Positions 45,485-56,298 of a stretch of DNA of 64,000 nt are shown in pieces. Position 1 is the stretch's first letter; the number at the start of each line of letters is the position of its first letter. Source of the DNA: Burkholderiales bacterium (GTDB lineage Bacteria > Pseudomonadota > Gammaproteobacteria > Burkholderiales > Casimicrobiaceae); the NCBI GenBank assembly GCA_905339295.1, contig CAJPFI010000021.1, positions 1 through 64,000 of the forward strand, given 5' to 3'. Position numbers and translations under genes: made by a program. Below the pieces are notes generated by a model. The model did not search any database. It was not told the DNA's origin and saw only the letters and a list, made by a program, of their open reading frames with translations.

Positions 45485-46463
45485 GCGGGGAATGCGCCGT
45501 GTCCGCGCCCAGCGACGCGACGAACGACGCGAGGTCGGCGGGCAACGGCGAGACGAACGTCATCGCGTCGCCGCTGCGAGGGTGCGCGAGCGCGAGGCTC
45601 GCCGCGTGCAGGAACATGCGCTTCAGCCCCGTCTTCGCGAGCGTCCGGTTCCACGCGAAGTCGCCGTACTTGTCGTCGCCCGCGAGCGGGAAACCCAGGT
45701 GGGTCAGGTGGACGCGGATTTGGTGCGTGCGGCCGGTGTGGAGCTCGGCTTCCAGGAGCGCGAGCGGAGGATCGCCCGCCGGCCAGACCTGCACGCGGCG
45801 GAAGGTCGTCTGCGCGTGCTGGCCGTCGTCCTCGACGCGCACGCGTCGCTCCCCCTCTCGCGTCGTGTAGCGGTGCACCGGAAGCCGGACCACGCGCTTC
45901 GCGTCGCGCCAGCGCCCGCGCACCAGCACGGCGTAGCGCTTGTCGACCTCGCCCGCGCGCCATGCCGCGTGCAGCGCCGTGAGCGCGGACCGCTTCTTCG
46001 CGACGAGCAGCACGCCCGAGGTGTCGCGGTCGAGGCGGTGGACGAGTTCGAGGAAGCGCGCCTGCGGGCGCGCGGCGCGCAGGCGCTCGATGACGCCGTG
46101 CGCAATGCCGCTGCCGCCGTGGACCGCCACGCCGGCCGGCTTGTCCAGCACGACGAGGTCGTCGTCCTCGTGCAGGACGACGAGCCGCTCGCCCGCGCGT
46201 GCGGCCGAGGCGATACTCGCCGCGGGCGTCGGCGCCTCGCCGGTCCGCACGGGCGGGATCCGCACCCGGTCGCCTTCGACCAGCCGCGCGTCGGGTCCGG
46301 CACGGCGGCCGTTCACGCGCACCTCGCCCGACCGGACGATCCGGTACAGGTGACTTTTCGGGACGCCCTTGAGCGTCCGCACGAGGAAATTGTCGAGCCG
46401 CTGGCCCGCGGACGACTCGTCGATCGCGACTTCCCGCACTGCGTTGTTGCGTAAGCCGTTCAT
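45477..46463 (-). CDS. rluC: 23S rRNA pseudouridine synthase RluC
   Basis: Makes pseudouridines 955, 2504 and 2580 of 23S rRNA. The 328-aa product has an N-terminal S4 domain (AGQRLDNFLVRTLKGVPKSHLYRIVRSGEVRVNG, residues about 19-52). The RluA-family core has the catalytic Asp in ELVHRLDRDTSGVLLVAKK near 150, and HTGRTHQIRVHLTHLGFPLAGDDKYGD follows. Length is standard. It is divergent from rne; the promoter for rne overlaps its first codons. Confidence 0.94.
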   Translation of the reverse strand: MNGLRNNAVREVAIDESSAGQRLDNFLVRTLKGVPKSHLYRIVRSGEVRVNGRRAGPDARLVEGDRVRIPPVRTGEAPTPAASIASAARAGERLVVLHEDDDLVVLDKPAGVAVHGGSGIAHGVIERLRAARPQARFLELVHRLDRDTSGVLLVAKKRSALTALHAAWRAGEVDKRYAVLVRGRWRDAKRVVRLPVHRYTTREGERRVRVEDDGQHAQTTFRRVQVWPAGDPPLALLEAELHTGRTHQIRVHLTHLGFPLAGDDKYGDFAWNRTLAKTGLKRMFLHAASLALAHPRSGDAMTFVSPLPADLASFVASLGADTAHSPHA

Positions 46464-46474
46464 TCGCTTATAAT
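46447..46474 (+). promoter_or_regulatory. Sigma70 promoter of rne
   Basis: TTGCGT (46447-46452), a 16-bp spacer and a perfect TATAAT (46469-46474) on the plus strand. The -35 element lies inside the first codons of rluC on the opposite strand, so the two genes may interfere. Transcription would begin near 46481, giving a leader of about 570 nt. Confidence 0.6.
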
Positions 46475-46480
46475 TACGCG

Positions 46481-47052
46481 ATCAGCCGTGCCCGGCCCCC
46501 GCCGGCGCCCCCACCCCGAGACCGCCACCATCCGATGTCGGCCAGGGCACGAGGCGCCCCGGAATGGCCGACGCGGCGCCGCCCGGCGTGCCGGGCGGCC
46601 GAGCCGGGAAGTCTCTCGCCGGCCGGGCCGCGTGTCCGAAAAAAGAGTGACTTTAAGGCATTAGCGCAGTCCCGCGCCGCCCGGCATCGCCGGAGCACGA
46701 GCCCGGACTGTGCGGCAAGCGACTTCGATCACGAACGAGTTCCGGTCGGCGGTGCGGCGAACAGCCCCGACGGCCGGGCCTCCGGGATCTACCGTCACCC
46801 GGACTTCAGGCGATCCGAATCACCCGAACGGCCCGCCGCGCGAGCGCGAATGCGCATGCCGGCGAAAGCGATGCGATGACCCCTGCCGCCGCCTCCGTTC
46901 CACGCCGCCCCGGCCCCTCGGCCGGGCGGCGCGTCGCCCAGTCCGCCGCCGCACTGTCCTGAGCGGGAGTCGGGCGTAGTACGCCCACCTCCCGTCCGCT
47001 CGTCCCCCGCCTTCCGGGCCGGTCGTCGCCGACCGCGCAAGAAGGAATCCGC
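46481..47052 (+). other. Long 5' leader of the RNase E transcript
   Basis: This gene-free stretch between the rne promoter and start codon is about 570 nt. In E. coli the rne leader is also unusually long and folds into hairpins through which RNase E cleaves its own mRNA. The only AT-rich run here, around 46633-46655 (CGAAAAAAGAGTGACTTTAA), would be a natural single-stranded cleavage target. No protein is supported in it; AAGGA at 47042-47046 is the ribosome site. Confidence 0.5.
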
Positions 47053-49977
47053 ATGAAGCGCATGCTGTTCAACGCCACCCAGGCCGAGGAACTCCGGGTG
47101 GCCATCGTCGACGGGCAGAAGCTCGTGGACCTCGACATCGAATCCGCCGCCAAGGAACAGCGGAAGTCCAACATCTACAAGTCGGTCGTGACGCGGGTCG
47201 AGCCGTCGCTCGAGGCCTGCTTCGTCGACTACGGCGCCGACCGCCACGGCTTCCTCCCGTTCAAGGAGATCGGCCACCAGTACCTGAAGGGCGGGCGCAA
47301 GGGAGGCGGCGACGACGACGACGGCGACGCCGGACGCGGCCGCATCCAGGACCAGATCCGCGAGGGCATGGAGCTGATCGTCCAGGTCGACAAGGACGAG
47401 CGCGGCACCAAGGGCGCGGCGCTCACCACCTACATCTCGCTCGCCGGCCGCTACCTGGTGCTGATGCCGAACAACCCGCGCGGCGGCGGCGTGTCGCGCC
47501 GTGTCGAGGGCGAGGACCGCAACGAGCTGCGCGACGCGGTCTCGCAGCTCGACGTGCCCGCCGGGATGAGCGTCATCGCGCGCACCGCTGGCATCGGCCG
47601 CACGGCCGAGGAGCTGCAGTGGGACCTGAACTACCTGATGCAGCTGTGGCGCGCGGTCGAGGATGCCGCCAGGCTGCAACCGGGCGCCTACCTGATCTAC
47701 CAGGAGTCGAGCCTGGTCATCCGCGCGATCCGCGACTACTTCCATCCCGACATCGGCGAGATCCTGATCGACACCGAGGCGATCTACGAGCAGGCGCAGC
47801 AGTTCATGAGCCACGTGATGCCGGCCAACGTGAACCGCGTGAAGCTCTACAAGGACGACGTCCCGCTGTTCTCGCGCTTCCAGATCGAGCACCAGATCGA
47901 GACCGCTTACGCGCGGCAGGTTCCGCTGCCGTCCGGCGGCGCGATCGTGATCGACCACACCGAGGCGCTGGTGTCGATCGACGTCAACTCGGCGCGCGCG
48001 ACCAAGGGCGGCGACATCGAGACGACGGCGTTCAACACGAACCTCGAGGCGGCCGACGAGCTGGCCCGCCAGCTCCGGCTGCGCGACCTGGGCGGCCTGA
48101 TCGTCATCGACTTCATCGACATGGAATCGGCGAAGAACCAGCGCGAGGTCGAGAACCGGCTGCGCGACGCGCTGCACTACGACCGCGCGCGCATCCAGCT
48201 CGGCAAGATCTCGCGCTTCGGGCTGATGGAGCTGTCGCGCCAGCGCATCAGGCCCGCGCTGGCGGAATCCGCGTACATCGCGTGTCCGCGCTGCCACGGC
48301 ATCGGCCACATCCGCGGCATCGAGTCGACCGCGCTGCACATCCTGCGCATCCTGCAGGAGGAGGCGATGAAGGACAACACCGCGCAGATCGTCGCGCAGG
48401 TGCCGGTCGACGTCGCCACGTTCCTGCTGAACGAGAAGCGCGCCGACGTGCTGACGATCGAGACGCGCTTCAAGGTGAGCGTCCTGCTCGTGCCGAACCG
48501 GCATCTCGAGACGCCGAACTACAAGGTCGAGCGACTGCGCCATGACGAGCTGAACCACGCCGAGCCGCTGCCGCCGTCGTTCGAGCTGGTCGAGGCGCCC
48601 GAGGAGCAGGACCCGGCCAAGGCGAAGAAGGACGAGGCGAAGGAAGTCCGCCAGGAGGCGGTCGTCAAGGGCATCACGCCCGCGCAACCCGCGCCGCTGC
48701 CGGCCGAGCCCGCGCCTGCGCCCGGCGCAGCCGCCGCACCGGCCGGCCATGCCGCAGGCTCGTGGTTCGACCGGATGATGGGCTGGTTCCGCGGCAGGCC
48801 CGCGCCCGCCGCCGCCGCGACGCCGGCGCCTGCGCGGCAGCAGGGACAGGAGCGGCAACGCCGCGACGGCCGCGGTCGCGGAAAGGATTCGCAGGATCGG
48901 CGCGAAGGCGGACAGCCGCAGCGTCGCGACGAGCGTCGCGGCGAGGGACGCGATCGCCGCGACGAGCCGCGCCGCGGCGAGCCCAGGCGTGACGGCCCGC
49001 CGCGACAGGGGCAGCCGCAGGCCCCGCGCGGAGGTCAGCCGCCGCGCGGTGAGCGCGGCCGGGACGAACGACGCCCGGAAGGGCGGCGCGACGAGGCGGT
49101 GCGCGACGACGCGCAGCGCACGCAGGAGACGCGCCGGGACGACGGACAGCGCGACGAGGCGCGTCGCGAGCCGCCGCAGCGTCCGGAACGCGAGCGTCGC
49201 GAGAGAGGCGAGCGACGCGAATCGCCGGCGGCGCCGAAACCGGCCGTCGCGGTCGCGGCGCTGGTCGAAGGCGCGCCGATCGGCGCGGAGGACGCCAGGA
49301 ACGACGGCGGGCGTCGCCGCCGCCGTCGCGGTCGTGGGGGCGGCGATCGCGCCGCCCGCCCGGCCACGGCGAGTGGTGCCGCCGAGTCGGGCGCGGCAGA
49401 CGTGCAACGCGACGATGCGCCGAGACATGCCGCATTCGGTGCGGAAGGCGCAGGCGATGCGCCCGCGCGCGACGCGCTCCTTGCGTTCGAGTCGTCGCCG
49501 GCCGTGCACGTCGAGTCACCCGGCGAGCCGGTCCGCGCGGCACATGCGAACGCACACGCCGAGCCGGACGTGCCGGACGCCGACCTGTTCGGGGCTTCGC
49601 CCCAGCCCTCGGTCCGCCCACGGGAATCCACGGATACCGAAGCGAGCGTAGCGTCCACTGCGCGGACGGTGAATGCAGCGCCGTCCGACCGGGCAGTGCC
49701 GCGCGAACAGCCAACGTCGCCCGAACGACCTGCGCCGTCCGAGCCGCCGGCGTTGCCGACGCCGCCGAGGCAGCCCGCTCCGGCGATGACGCTCGCGCTG
49801 CCGGCGGACTCGGGACTCGAGCTGGTCGAGACCAGGCACGCGCACCTGGCGCCGCCACCGCTCGACGATGCGGACGCCACGCCGCGCCCGCGCCGGGTGC
49901 GGCCGCCTCGCGTGGCGATCCCCGAGGAGCCGCTCGAGATCGTCGAAACGCGCAAGGACGTGCCGCCGCCGGGCTGA
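47053..49977 (+). CDS. rne: Ribonuclease E
   Basis: Essential endoribonuclease and degradosome scaffold, 974 aa. The catalytic half holds the S1 domain ([23 protein letters not shown]) with a Gly/Asp-rich loop ([13 protein letters not shown]) in the middle, and a 5'-sensor/RNase H region. The DNase I-like site has metal Asps in VSIDVNSAR and IVIDFIDME. The Zn-link CPRCHGIGH is near residue 411. The C-terminal half from about 505 is disordered, with an amphipathic anchor candidate ([14 protein letters not shown] near 573-586), long Arg/Asp-rich RNA-binding tracts (about 600-720) and a Pro/Ala-rich end. This is typical RNase E architecture in betaproteobacteria. Confidence 0.95.
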   Translation: MKRMLFNATQAEELRVAIVDGQKLVDLDIESAAKEQRKSNIYKSVVTRVEPSLEACFVDYGADRHGFLPFKEIGHQYLKGGRKGGGDDDDGDAGRGRIQDQIREGMELIVQVDKDERGTKGAALTTYISLAGRYLVLMPNNPRGGGVSRRVEGEDRNELRDAVSQLDVPAGMSVIARTAGIGRTAEELQWDLNYLMQLWRAVEDAARLQPGAYLIYQESSLVIRAIRDYFHPDIGEILIDTEAIYEQAQQFMSHVMPANVNRVKLYKDDVPLFSRFQIEHQIETAYARQVPLPSGGAIVIDHTEALVSIDVNSARATKGGDIETTAFNTNLEAADELARQLRLRDLGGLIVIDFIDMESAKNQREVENRLRDALHYDRARIQLGKISRFGLMELSRQRIRPALAESAYIACPRCHGIGHIRGIESTALHILRILQEEAMKDNTAQIVAQVPVDVATFLLNEKRADVLTIETRFKVSVLLVPNRHLETPNYKVERLRHDELNHAEPLPPSFELVEAPEEQDPAKAKKDEAKEVRQEAVVKGITPAQPAPLPAEPAPAPGAAAAPAGHAAGSWFDRMMGWFRGRPAPAAAATPAPARQQGQERQRRDGRGRGKDSQDRREGGQPQRRDERRGEGRDRRDEPRRGEPRRDGPPRQGQPQAPRGGQPPRGERGRDERRPEGRRDEAVRDDAQRTQETRRDDGQRDEARREPPQRPERERRERGERRESPAAPKPAVAVAALVEGAPIGAEDARNDGGRRRRRRGRGGGDRAARPATASGAAESGAADVQRDDAPRHAAFGAEGAGDAPARDALLAFESSPAVHVESPGEPVRAAHANAHAEPDVPDADLFGASPQPSVRPRESTDTEASVASTARTVNAAPSDRAVPREQPTSPERPAPSEPPALPTPPRQPAPAMTLALPADSGLELVETRHAHLAPPPLDDADATPRPRRVRPPRVAIPEEPLEIVETRKDVPPPG

Positions 49978-50002
49978 GGCGTCGCGGCAGGCTCCGGGGG
50001 AA

Positions 50003-50032
50003 GGCGGGTCCGCGCGAGGACCCGCCTTTTTT
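50003..50032 (+). terminator. Intrinsic terminator of rne
   Basis: A perfect 9-bp stem GGCGGGTCC / GGACCCGCC around a GCGCGA loop, followed directly by six T residues. It starts 26 bp after the rne stop. It is the cleanest Rho-independent terminator in the window. Confidence 0.93.
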
Positions 50033-50077
50033 CGTGCGCGGCCGCGCCTCGCGTACGATGCGAGCGGTGCAGGCGAG

Positions 50078-50566
50078 ATGCCTGCGCGCCACGCCATGCT
50101 GCTGATCGTCCACCACACGCAGTTCGGCGCAACCGCGCAGCTCGCGCGCGCCGCGATCGAAGGGGCACGCGGCGCCGGCGCCGTCGAAGTCCGGGCGCGG
50201 CTCGCGCACGAGGCCGGCGTCGAGGACATGCTCGCGGCGCGCGGCTACCTCATCGGCACGTCCGAGAATTTCGGCGGCATTGCCGGGATGGTGAAGGACT
50301 TCCTCGAGCGCGTGTACTACCCGTGCGAGGGGCGCATCGAAGGGCGCCCGTGGAGCGCGTTCGTGTGCGCGAGCAACGACGGCGCCGGCGCGATGACCGG
50401 GCTCGAGCGCATCGCGGCCGGCCTGCGCCTGCGCAAGGTCCATCCGGGGTTCATCTACCGCAGCGGCGTCGTCGCGCAGCGGCACGAGGTGCCCGCGAGC
50501 GCGCTCGCGCAGGCGCGCGACCTGGGCGCGACGCTCGCCGCGGGACTCGACGCCGGGCTCTACTGA
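50078..50566 (+). CDS. Flavodoxin-like NAD(P)H-dependent FMN oxidoreductase
   Basis: A 162-aa flavodoxin-fold protein. The FMN phosphate loop is HHTQFGATAQLARAAIEGA, the second loop GYLIGTSENFGGIAGMVKDFLERV and the third CASNDGAGAMTGLERI. It is close to the NADPH-dependent FMN reductase/flavodoxin family of unknown electron partner. The start could be ATG at 50078 or 50096; the former has a purine-rich upstream run. The last 7 nt overlap the convergent phosphatase gene. Confidence 0.85.
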   Translation: MPARHAMLLIVHHTQFGATAQLARAAIEGARGAGAVEVRARLAHEAGVEDMLAARGYLIGTSENFGGIAGMVKDFLERVYYPCEGRIEGRPWSAFVCASNDGAGAMTGLERIAAGLRLRKVHPGFIYRSGVVAQRHEVPASALAQARDLGATLAAGLDAGLY

Positions 50567-51069
50567 GCGCGCGCGGGTGAGGCGTCCACCGCGAGTTGCG
50601 CCGCGAGCTCCCGGCTCGCCGCCTCGACCAGGTCGAGCACCGTCTCGAAGCCTTCCGCGCCGCCGTCGTACGGGTCGGGGACCTCGCGCACGCCGAGCCG
50701 CGGCGCGACGTCGAGGAACAGCCCGAGGCGGCCCGCATAGCGCGCCGGGCACATCGCCTCGAGGTCGCCCAGGATCGCGCGGTCCATCGCGAGGATGCGG
50801 TTGAAGCGCGCGAAGTCCTCGCGCGACACCTGCCGGGCCCGCAGGGGCGTGAGATCGTAGCCGCGCTTCGCCGCGTGCGAGACCGCCCGCCAGTCGGGCG
50901 GGTTGCCGACATGCCATTCGCCGGTGCCCGCGGAGTCGATCGTGAGGCGATGCGCGATTCCGGCGTCCTGCGCCATCGCGCGGAACACCGCCTCCGCGGT
51001 GGGCGAGCGGCAGATGTTGCCGAGGCACACGAACAGCACCGAGTGGCGCGCAGGGACGGGCGATATCAT
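50560..51069 (-). CDS. Low-molecular-weight protein tyrosine phosphatase
   Basis: A 169-aa phosphatase. The P-loop is VCLGNICRSPTAEAVF with Cys-x5-Arg near residues 15-21; the general-acid Asp is in VPDPYDGG. Bacterial members counter tyrosine kinases of capsule or exopolysaccharide export, or act more widely; no kinase is adjacent. The ATG at 51069 gives the family start just before SVLFVCLGN. Convergent with the flavodoxin-like gene, it overlaps it by 7 nt. Confidence 0.92.
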   Translation of the reverse strand: MISPVPARHSVLFVCLGNICRSPTAEAVFRAMAQDAGIAHRLTIDSAGTGEWHVGNPPDWRAVSHAAKRGYDLTPLRARQVSREDFARFNRILAMDRAILGDLEAMCPARYAGRLGLFLDVAPRLGVREVPDPYDGGAEGFETVLDLVEAASRELAAQLAVDASPARAQ

Positions 51070-51156
51070 GCGTGATTCTAGCGCACGCGCCGCCGCCGTC
51101 GCGGCGGCGCGCTTTCCGATTACCATTGCGTAGCGCCCCTGCCCGCCTCGCAGCCG

Positions 51157-52977
51157 ATGCCACCCGGCCCCCTGCCCGCCCGCGCGCGCGACGCCGCGAT
51201 GGCCGCCGCGCTCGCGCTCGCCGCGTGCCTGGCGGCCGCCGCCGGCGAGGTCCGTGCCGCGGATCCCGCCAAGGTGCTGCGCGTCGCGTCGCCCGACGTC
51301 ACCAGCCTCGACCCGCAGCAGGGCACCGATCTCTACTCGACGCGCGTGACCAGCGCCCTGTTCGAGGCCCTCTACCAGTACGACTACCTGGCGTCGCCCG
51401 CGAAGGTCGTGCCGAACGCGGCCGCCTCGATGCCGGAGATCGCCGACGGCGGCAGGACCTGGACGATCCGCGTGAAGCGGGGCATCCGCTTCGCCGACGA
51501 TCCCGCGTTCAAGGGCAGGCCGCGCGAGCTCGTCGCCGGCGACTTCGTCTACGCGATCAAGCGCTGGCTCGACCCGACGCTGCGGGGCGGCGGCGATCCT
51601 TCGCTCACCGACCTGATCGTCGGGGCGCGCCCCGTCGTCGAGGCCGCCCGGGCGCCGGGCGCGGCGTTCGACTACGACCGCGAGATTGCCGGACTCGTCG
51701 CGCTCGACGCGCACACGCTGCGCATCCGAACGACGGCGATCGACTACACGCTGCTCGAGCGCCTCGCGAGCCTGCCGTCGATGGCAGTCGCGCGAGAGGC
51801 GGTCGAGGCCGCGGGTGCGGACGTGATGACGCGTCCGGTCGGCACCGGCCCCTACGTCCTGAAGGAATGGCGCAGGGGATCGCGCATCGTGCTCGAGGCG
51901 AATCCGCACTACCGGACGATCGCGTTCCCGTCGTCCGCGGATCCGGCGCATCGTGCGCTCGTCGACGCGATGAAGGGCGTGAAGCTGCCCGCGATCCACC
52001 GCATCGAGATCGCGATCATCGAGGAGCTCCTGCCCGAGCTCCTGTCGTTCGAGAAGGGGGAGCTCGACTACGTGAGCCTCGGAGGGCAGGTCCTCGGCCG
52101 CGTGCTGGCGGACGACAGGCTGCGACCCGAGTTCGCCGCGCGTGGCGTCCGGCACGTCCGCTCGGTCGCGCCGTACCTCGTGTTCACCTACTTCAACATG
52201 GACGACCCCGAGCTCGGCGGCATGTCCCCCGAGCGCATCGCGCTGCGGCGCGCGATCGGCATGGGGTTCGACACGCCGGGATTCATCCGCGTCATGTATC
52301 GCGGCCAGGCGCTCCCCGCGAACCAGCTCCTGCCGCCGCACGTCGAGGGCCACGACACGCGGCTGCCGGCGAAATCGTCCCACGATCCCGCGGCCGCGCG
52401 CGCCCTTCTCGACCGGTTCGGCTACCGCGACCGCGACGGTGACGGCTGGCGCGAGGCGCCCGACGGCAGGCCGTTCACGCTCGTGCACAGCTCGATGCCC
52501 GACTCGTGGTCGCGGGAGGCCGATACGCTTTGGATGAGGAGCATGGAGGCGATCGGCCTGCGGATGCGCGTCAACACCGCGCCCTTCGCCGACCTGCTGA
52601 AGCAGAGCCTCGCGGGCCGGCTGCCGATGTTCAACATGGGCTACCGCGCGCTCGACCCGTCCGGCCACGAGATCCTGTCGACGCTGTGGGGACGTTCGCC
52701 GCCCGACACCAACCGGTCGCGCTTCAGACTCGCCGAGTACGACGCCGCGTACGAGGCGTTCCTGCGCACGCCGCCCGGCGTCGGGCGCAACGCGCTCGCG
52801 AAGCGCATGTCCGACCTCGTCCAGGCGTACGCGCCGATGACCTTCCAGGTCTACGGCGCCACCAACGTCTTCGTGCACCCGTGGGTCGAAGGCTACTGGC
52901 CCTCGCCGTTCGGGTTCTCGTGGAAATACCTCGACATCGACCCGTCGAAGCGCGTGGCCGCGAGTGCCGCGCGATAA
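51157..52977 (+). CDS. Family 5 extracellular solute-binding protein (peptide/nickel type)
   Basis: A 606-aa DppA/OppA-like periplasmic binding protein. The N-terminus is hydrophobic with a possible lipobox LAAC near residue 23, or alternatively cleavage after VRA. The mature part starts KVLRVASPDVTSLDPQQGTD. It has the family stretch PVGTGPYVLKEWRRGSRIVLEANPHYR (about 225-252) and FTYFNMDDPELG. It ends with IDPSKRV. No dpp/opp permease or ATPase lies beside it; the Bug-family binding protein follows 13 bp later. The ligand is unknown, with oligopeptides most likely by family. Confidence 0.9.
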   Translation: MPPGPLPARARDAAMAAALALAACLAAAAGEVRAADPAKVLRVASPDVTSLDPQQGTDLYSTRVTSALFEALYQYDYLASPAKVVPNAAASMPEIADGGRTWTIRVKRGIRFADDPAFKGRPRELVAGDFVYAIKRWLDPTLRGGGDPSLTDLIVGARPVVEAARAPGAAFDYDREIAGLVALDAHTLRIRTTAIDYTLLERLASLPSMAVAREAVEAAGADVMTRPVGTGPYVLKEWRRGSRIVLEANPHYRTIAFPSSADPAHRALVDAMKGVKLPAIHRIEIAIIEELLPELLSFEKGELDYVSLGGQVLGRVLADDRLRPEFAARGVRHVRSVAPYLVFTYFNMDDPELGGMSPERIALRRAIGMGFDTPGFIRVMYRGQALPANQLLPPHVEGHDTRLPAKSSHDPAAARALLDRFGYRDRDGDGWREAPDGRPFTLVHSSMPDSWSREADTLWMRSMEAIGLRMRVNTAPFADLLKQSLAGRLPMFNMGYRALDPSGHEILSTLWGRSPPDTNRSRFRLAEYDAAYEAFLRTPPGVGRNALAKRMSDLVQAYAPMTFQVYGATNVFVHPWVEGYWPSPFGFSWKYLDIDPSKRVAASAAR

Positions 52978-52990
52978 CGGAGGTACCCGC

Positions 52991-53989
52991 ATGCATGTCC
53001 ATCCCTCGCCGCGCCGCGCGGCCGTCGCCCTCGTCGCGGGGGGTCTCGCCCTCGCCGCGTCGTGCGCCTTCGCCCAGCCGGCGTCGACCGAATGGCCCGC
53101 CCGGCCGATCCGTATCATCGTCGCGCAGGCGCCGGGCGGCCCGCCCGACCGCATCGCGCGGTTCGTCGCCGAGCCGCTCGCACGGGCGCTCAAGGTCCCG
53201 GTCACGATCGAGAACCGGCCCGGCGCGAGCGGGATCATCGGCGCGGAAGCGGCGATGCGCGCCGCGCCCGACGGCCACACGCTGCTGATCGCGACGCTCT
53301 CGACGCACGTGCTCGTCCCCGCGACGACCGGGCAGGCGCCGTTCGACGCGGTGCGCGACTTCGCGCCGGTGATCAATCTGCACCGGTCGGTCAAGGTGCT
53401 GTGGGTGCCGTCGACGCTTCCGCCGCGCTCGCTCGCCGAGTTCGTCGCGCACGCGCGCGCGCAGCCGGGTGTGCTCAACTTCGCGACCGGCGGCGCGGGC
53501 TCGTCCAACCATGTCGACTTCGAGCTGTTCCGCCAGGCGACGGGCGTCGACCTCGTTCACGTGCCGTACAACGGCCCCGCGGCGGGCATCGCCGCGGTGG
53601 CCGGCGGGGAGGCGCAGGCGATGATCGTGTCGGTCACGACCGGCGCGGGGCCGCTGCAGGCCGGCCGCGTCCGTGCGCTCGTCGTGTTCGCGGGCCGGCG
53701 GTCGACGCTGCTTCCCGAGGTTCCGACCGCCGCCCAGGCGGGCCTGGGCGACCTCGACCTGTCGGCGTGGATCGGGCTCGTCGCGCCGGCGAACACGCCG
53801 GTCGAGATCGTCGAACGCCTCAACGGCGAGCTCCAGCGCATCCTGCGCGAGCCCGCGTCGCTCGCATGGGCGGACGCGCAGGGGCTCGAGATCGTGGGCG
53901 GCTCCCGCGCGGACTTCGCCGCGACGATCGAGAACGACCGGCGCCGCTGGGCGCGAGTCATCGGCGAGATGGGCATCGGCCGGCGCTAG
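52991..53989 (+). CDS. Bug/TctC-family tripartite tricarboxylate-type binding protein
   Basis: A 332-aa periplasmic binding protein with a signal peptide cleaved near FAQ (residue 29-31). The family core is [30 protein letters not shown], then [46 protein letters not shown] and [12 protein letters not shown]. Members are vastly expanded in Burkholderiales and mostly orphans of unknown ligand, usually organic acids. A good GGAGG ribosome site precedes the ATG. No TctA/TctB genes are adjacent. It converges on uvrB with 13 bp between. Confidence 0.92.
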   Translation: MHVHPSPRRAAVALVAGGLALAASCAFAQPASTEWPARPIRIIVAQAPGGPPDRIARFVAEPLARALKVPVTIENRPGASGIIGAEAAMRAAPDGHTLLIATLSTHVLVPATTGQAPFDAVRDFAPVINLHRSVKVLWVPSTLPPRSLAEFVAHARAQPGVLNFATGGAGSSNHVDFELFRQATGVDLVHVPYNGPAAGIAAVAGGEAQAMIVSVTTGAGPLQAGRVRALVVFAGRRSTLLPEVPTAAQAGLGDLDLSAWIGLVAPANTPVEIVERLNGELQRILREPASLAWADAQGLEIVGGSRADFAATIENDRRRWARVIGEMGIGRR

Positions 53990-54002
53990 CGCGCCGCCGG
54001 CG

Positions 54003-56036
<2,034 letters not shown>

Positions 56037-56069
56037 GGCGCGGTGATTCCCGGCGTGGCCAATCGGCTA

Positions 56070-56098
56070 TCTTACGTCGAACGATCGTTCGGGCGCCA
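56070..56098 (-). promoter_or_regulatory. uvrB promoter
   Basis: On the minus strand: -35 TGGCGC (56098-56093), a 17-bp spacer, -10 TAAGAT (56075-56070), leader of about 26 nt before uvrB. Both boxes are weak matches. The spacer holds the LexA-like palindrome, so a bound repressor would block polymerase. Confidence 0.4.
56078..56091. promoter_or_regulatory. LexA (SOS) box of Bacillus-like type in front of uvrB
   Basis: CGAACGATCGTTCG is a perfect 14-bp palindrome 42 bp upstream of the uvrB ATG. Its core GAACGATCGTTC matches 11 of 12 positions of the noncanonical LexA motif I recall being reported for Sideroxydans and related Betaproteobacteria (GAACGaaCGTTC), and is close to the Bacillus form CGAAC-N4-GTTCG. 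It does not resemble the usual betaproteobacterial CTGT-N8-ACAG. Regulation of uvrB by LexA is well known in other bacteria; that this site is used here is an inference. Confidence 0.75.
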
Positions 56099-56174
56099 GT
56101 CCTCGAGTCGGAGCCGACCTGCGGAGGGGCCGCGCCGAGCCTGATACCGCAAGTTCAGTCGCATGTCGAAGGGC

Positions 56175-56298
56175 GTCGGGCTGAAGCCCGACCCACAAGC
56201 CATGCACCACGCCCGAAACCGATGTAGGTCCGGCTTCAGCCCGACACATCATCCATGCGCCTCGCCCGAAACCGCCGTGGGTCGGGCTTCAGCCCGAC
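56175..56298. repeat. Cluster of three REP-like hairpins between msbA-like gene and uvrB
   Basis: Three copies of the same palindrome as at 13-34 and 3622-3856: 56175-56196 in one orientation, then 56224-56247 and 56277-56298 in the other. The last two are 53 bp apart and share flanking CATGC and GCCCGAAACCG, so they are a tandem 53-bp duplication. The second has a GTCCGG variant. The third overlaps the end of the upstream ABC transporter gene and supplies its TGA stop. The cluster separates two minus-strand transcripts. Confidence 0.9.

Noticed and set aside
46795-49509. A 904-codon open frame on the minus strand opposite rne
   Set aside because: Low-complexity Arg/Val/Asp composition mirroring the rne codons; rne itself has all catalytic motifs.
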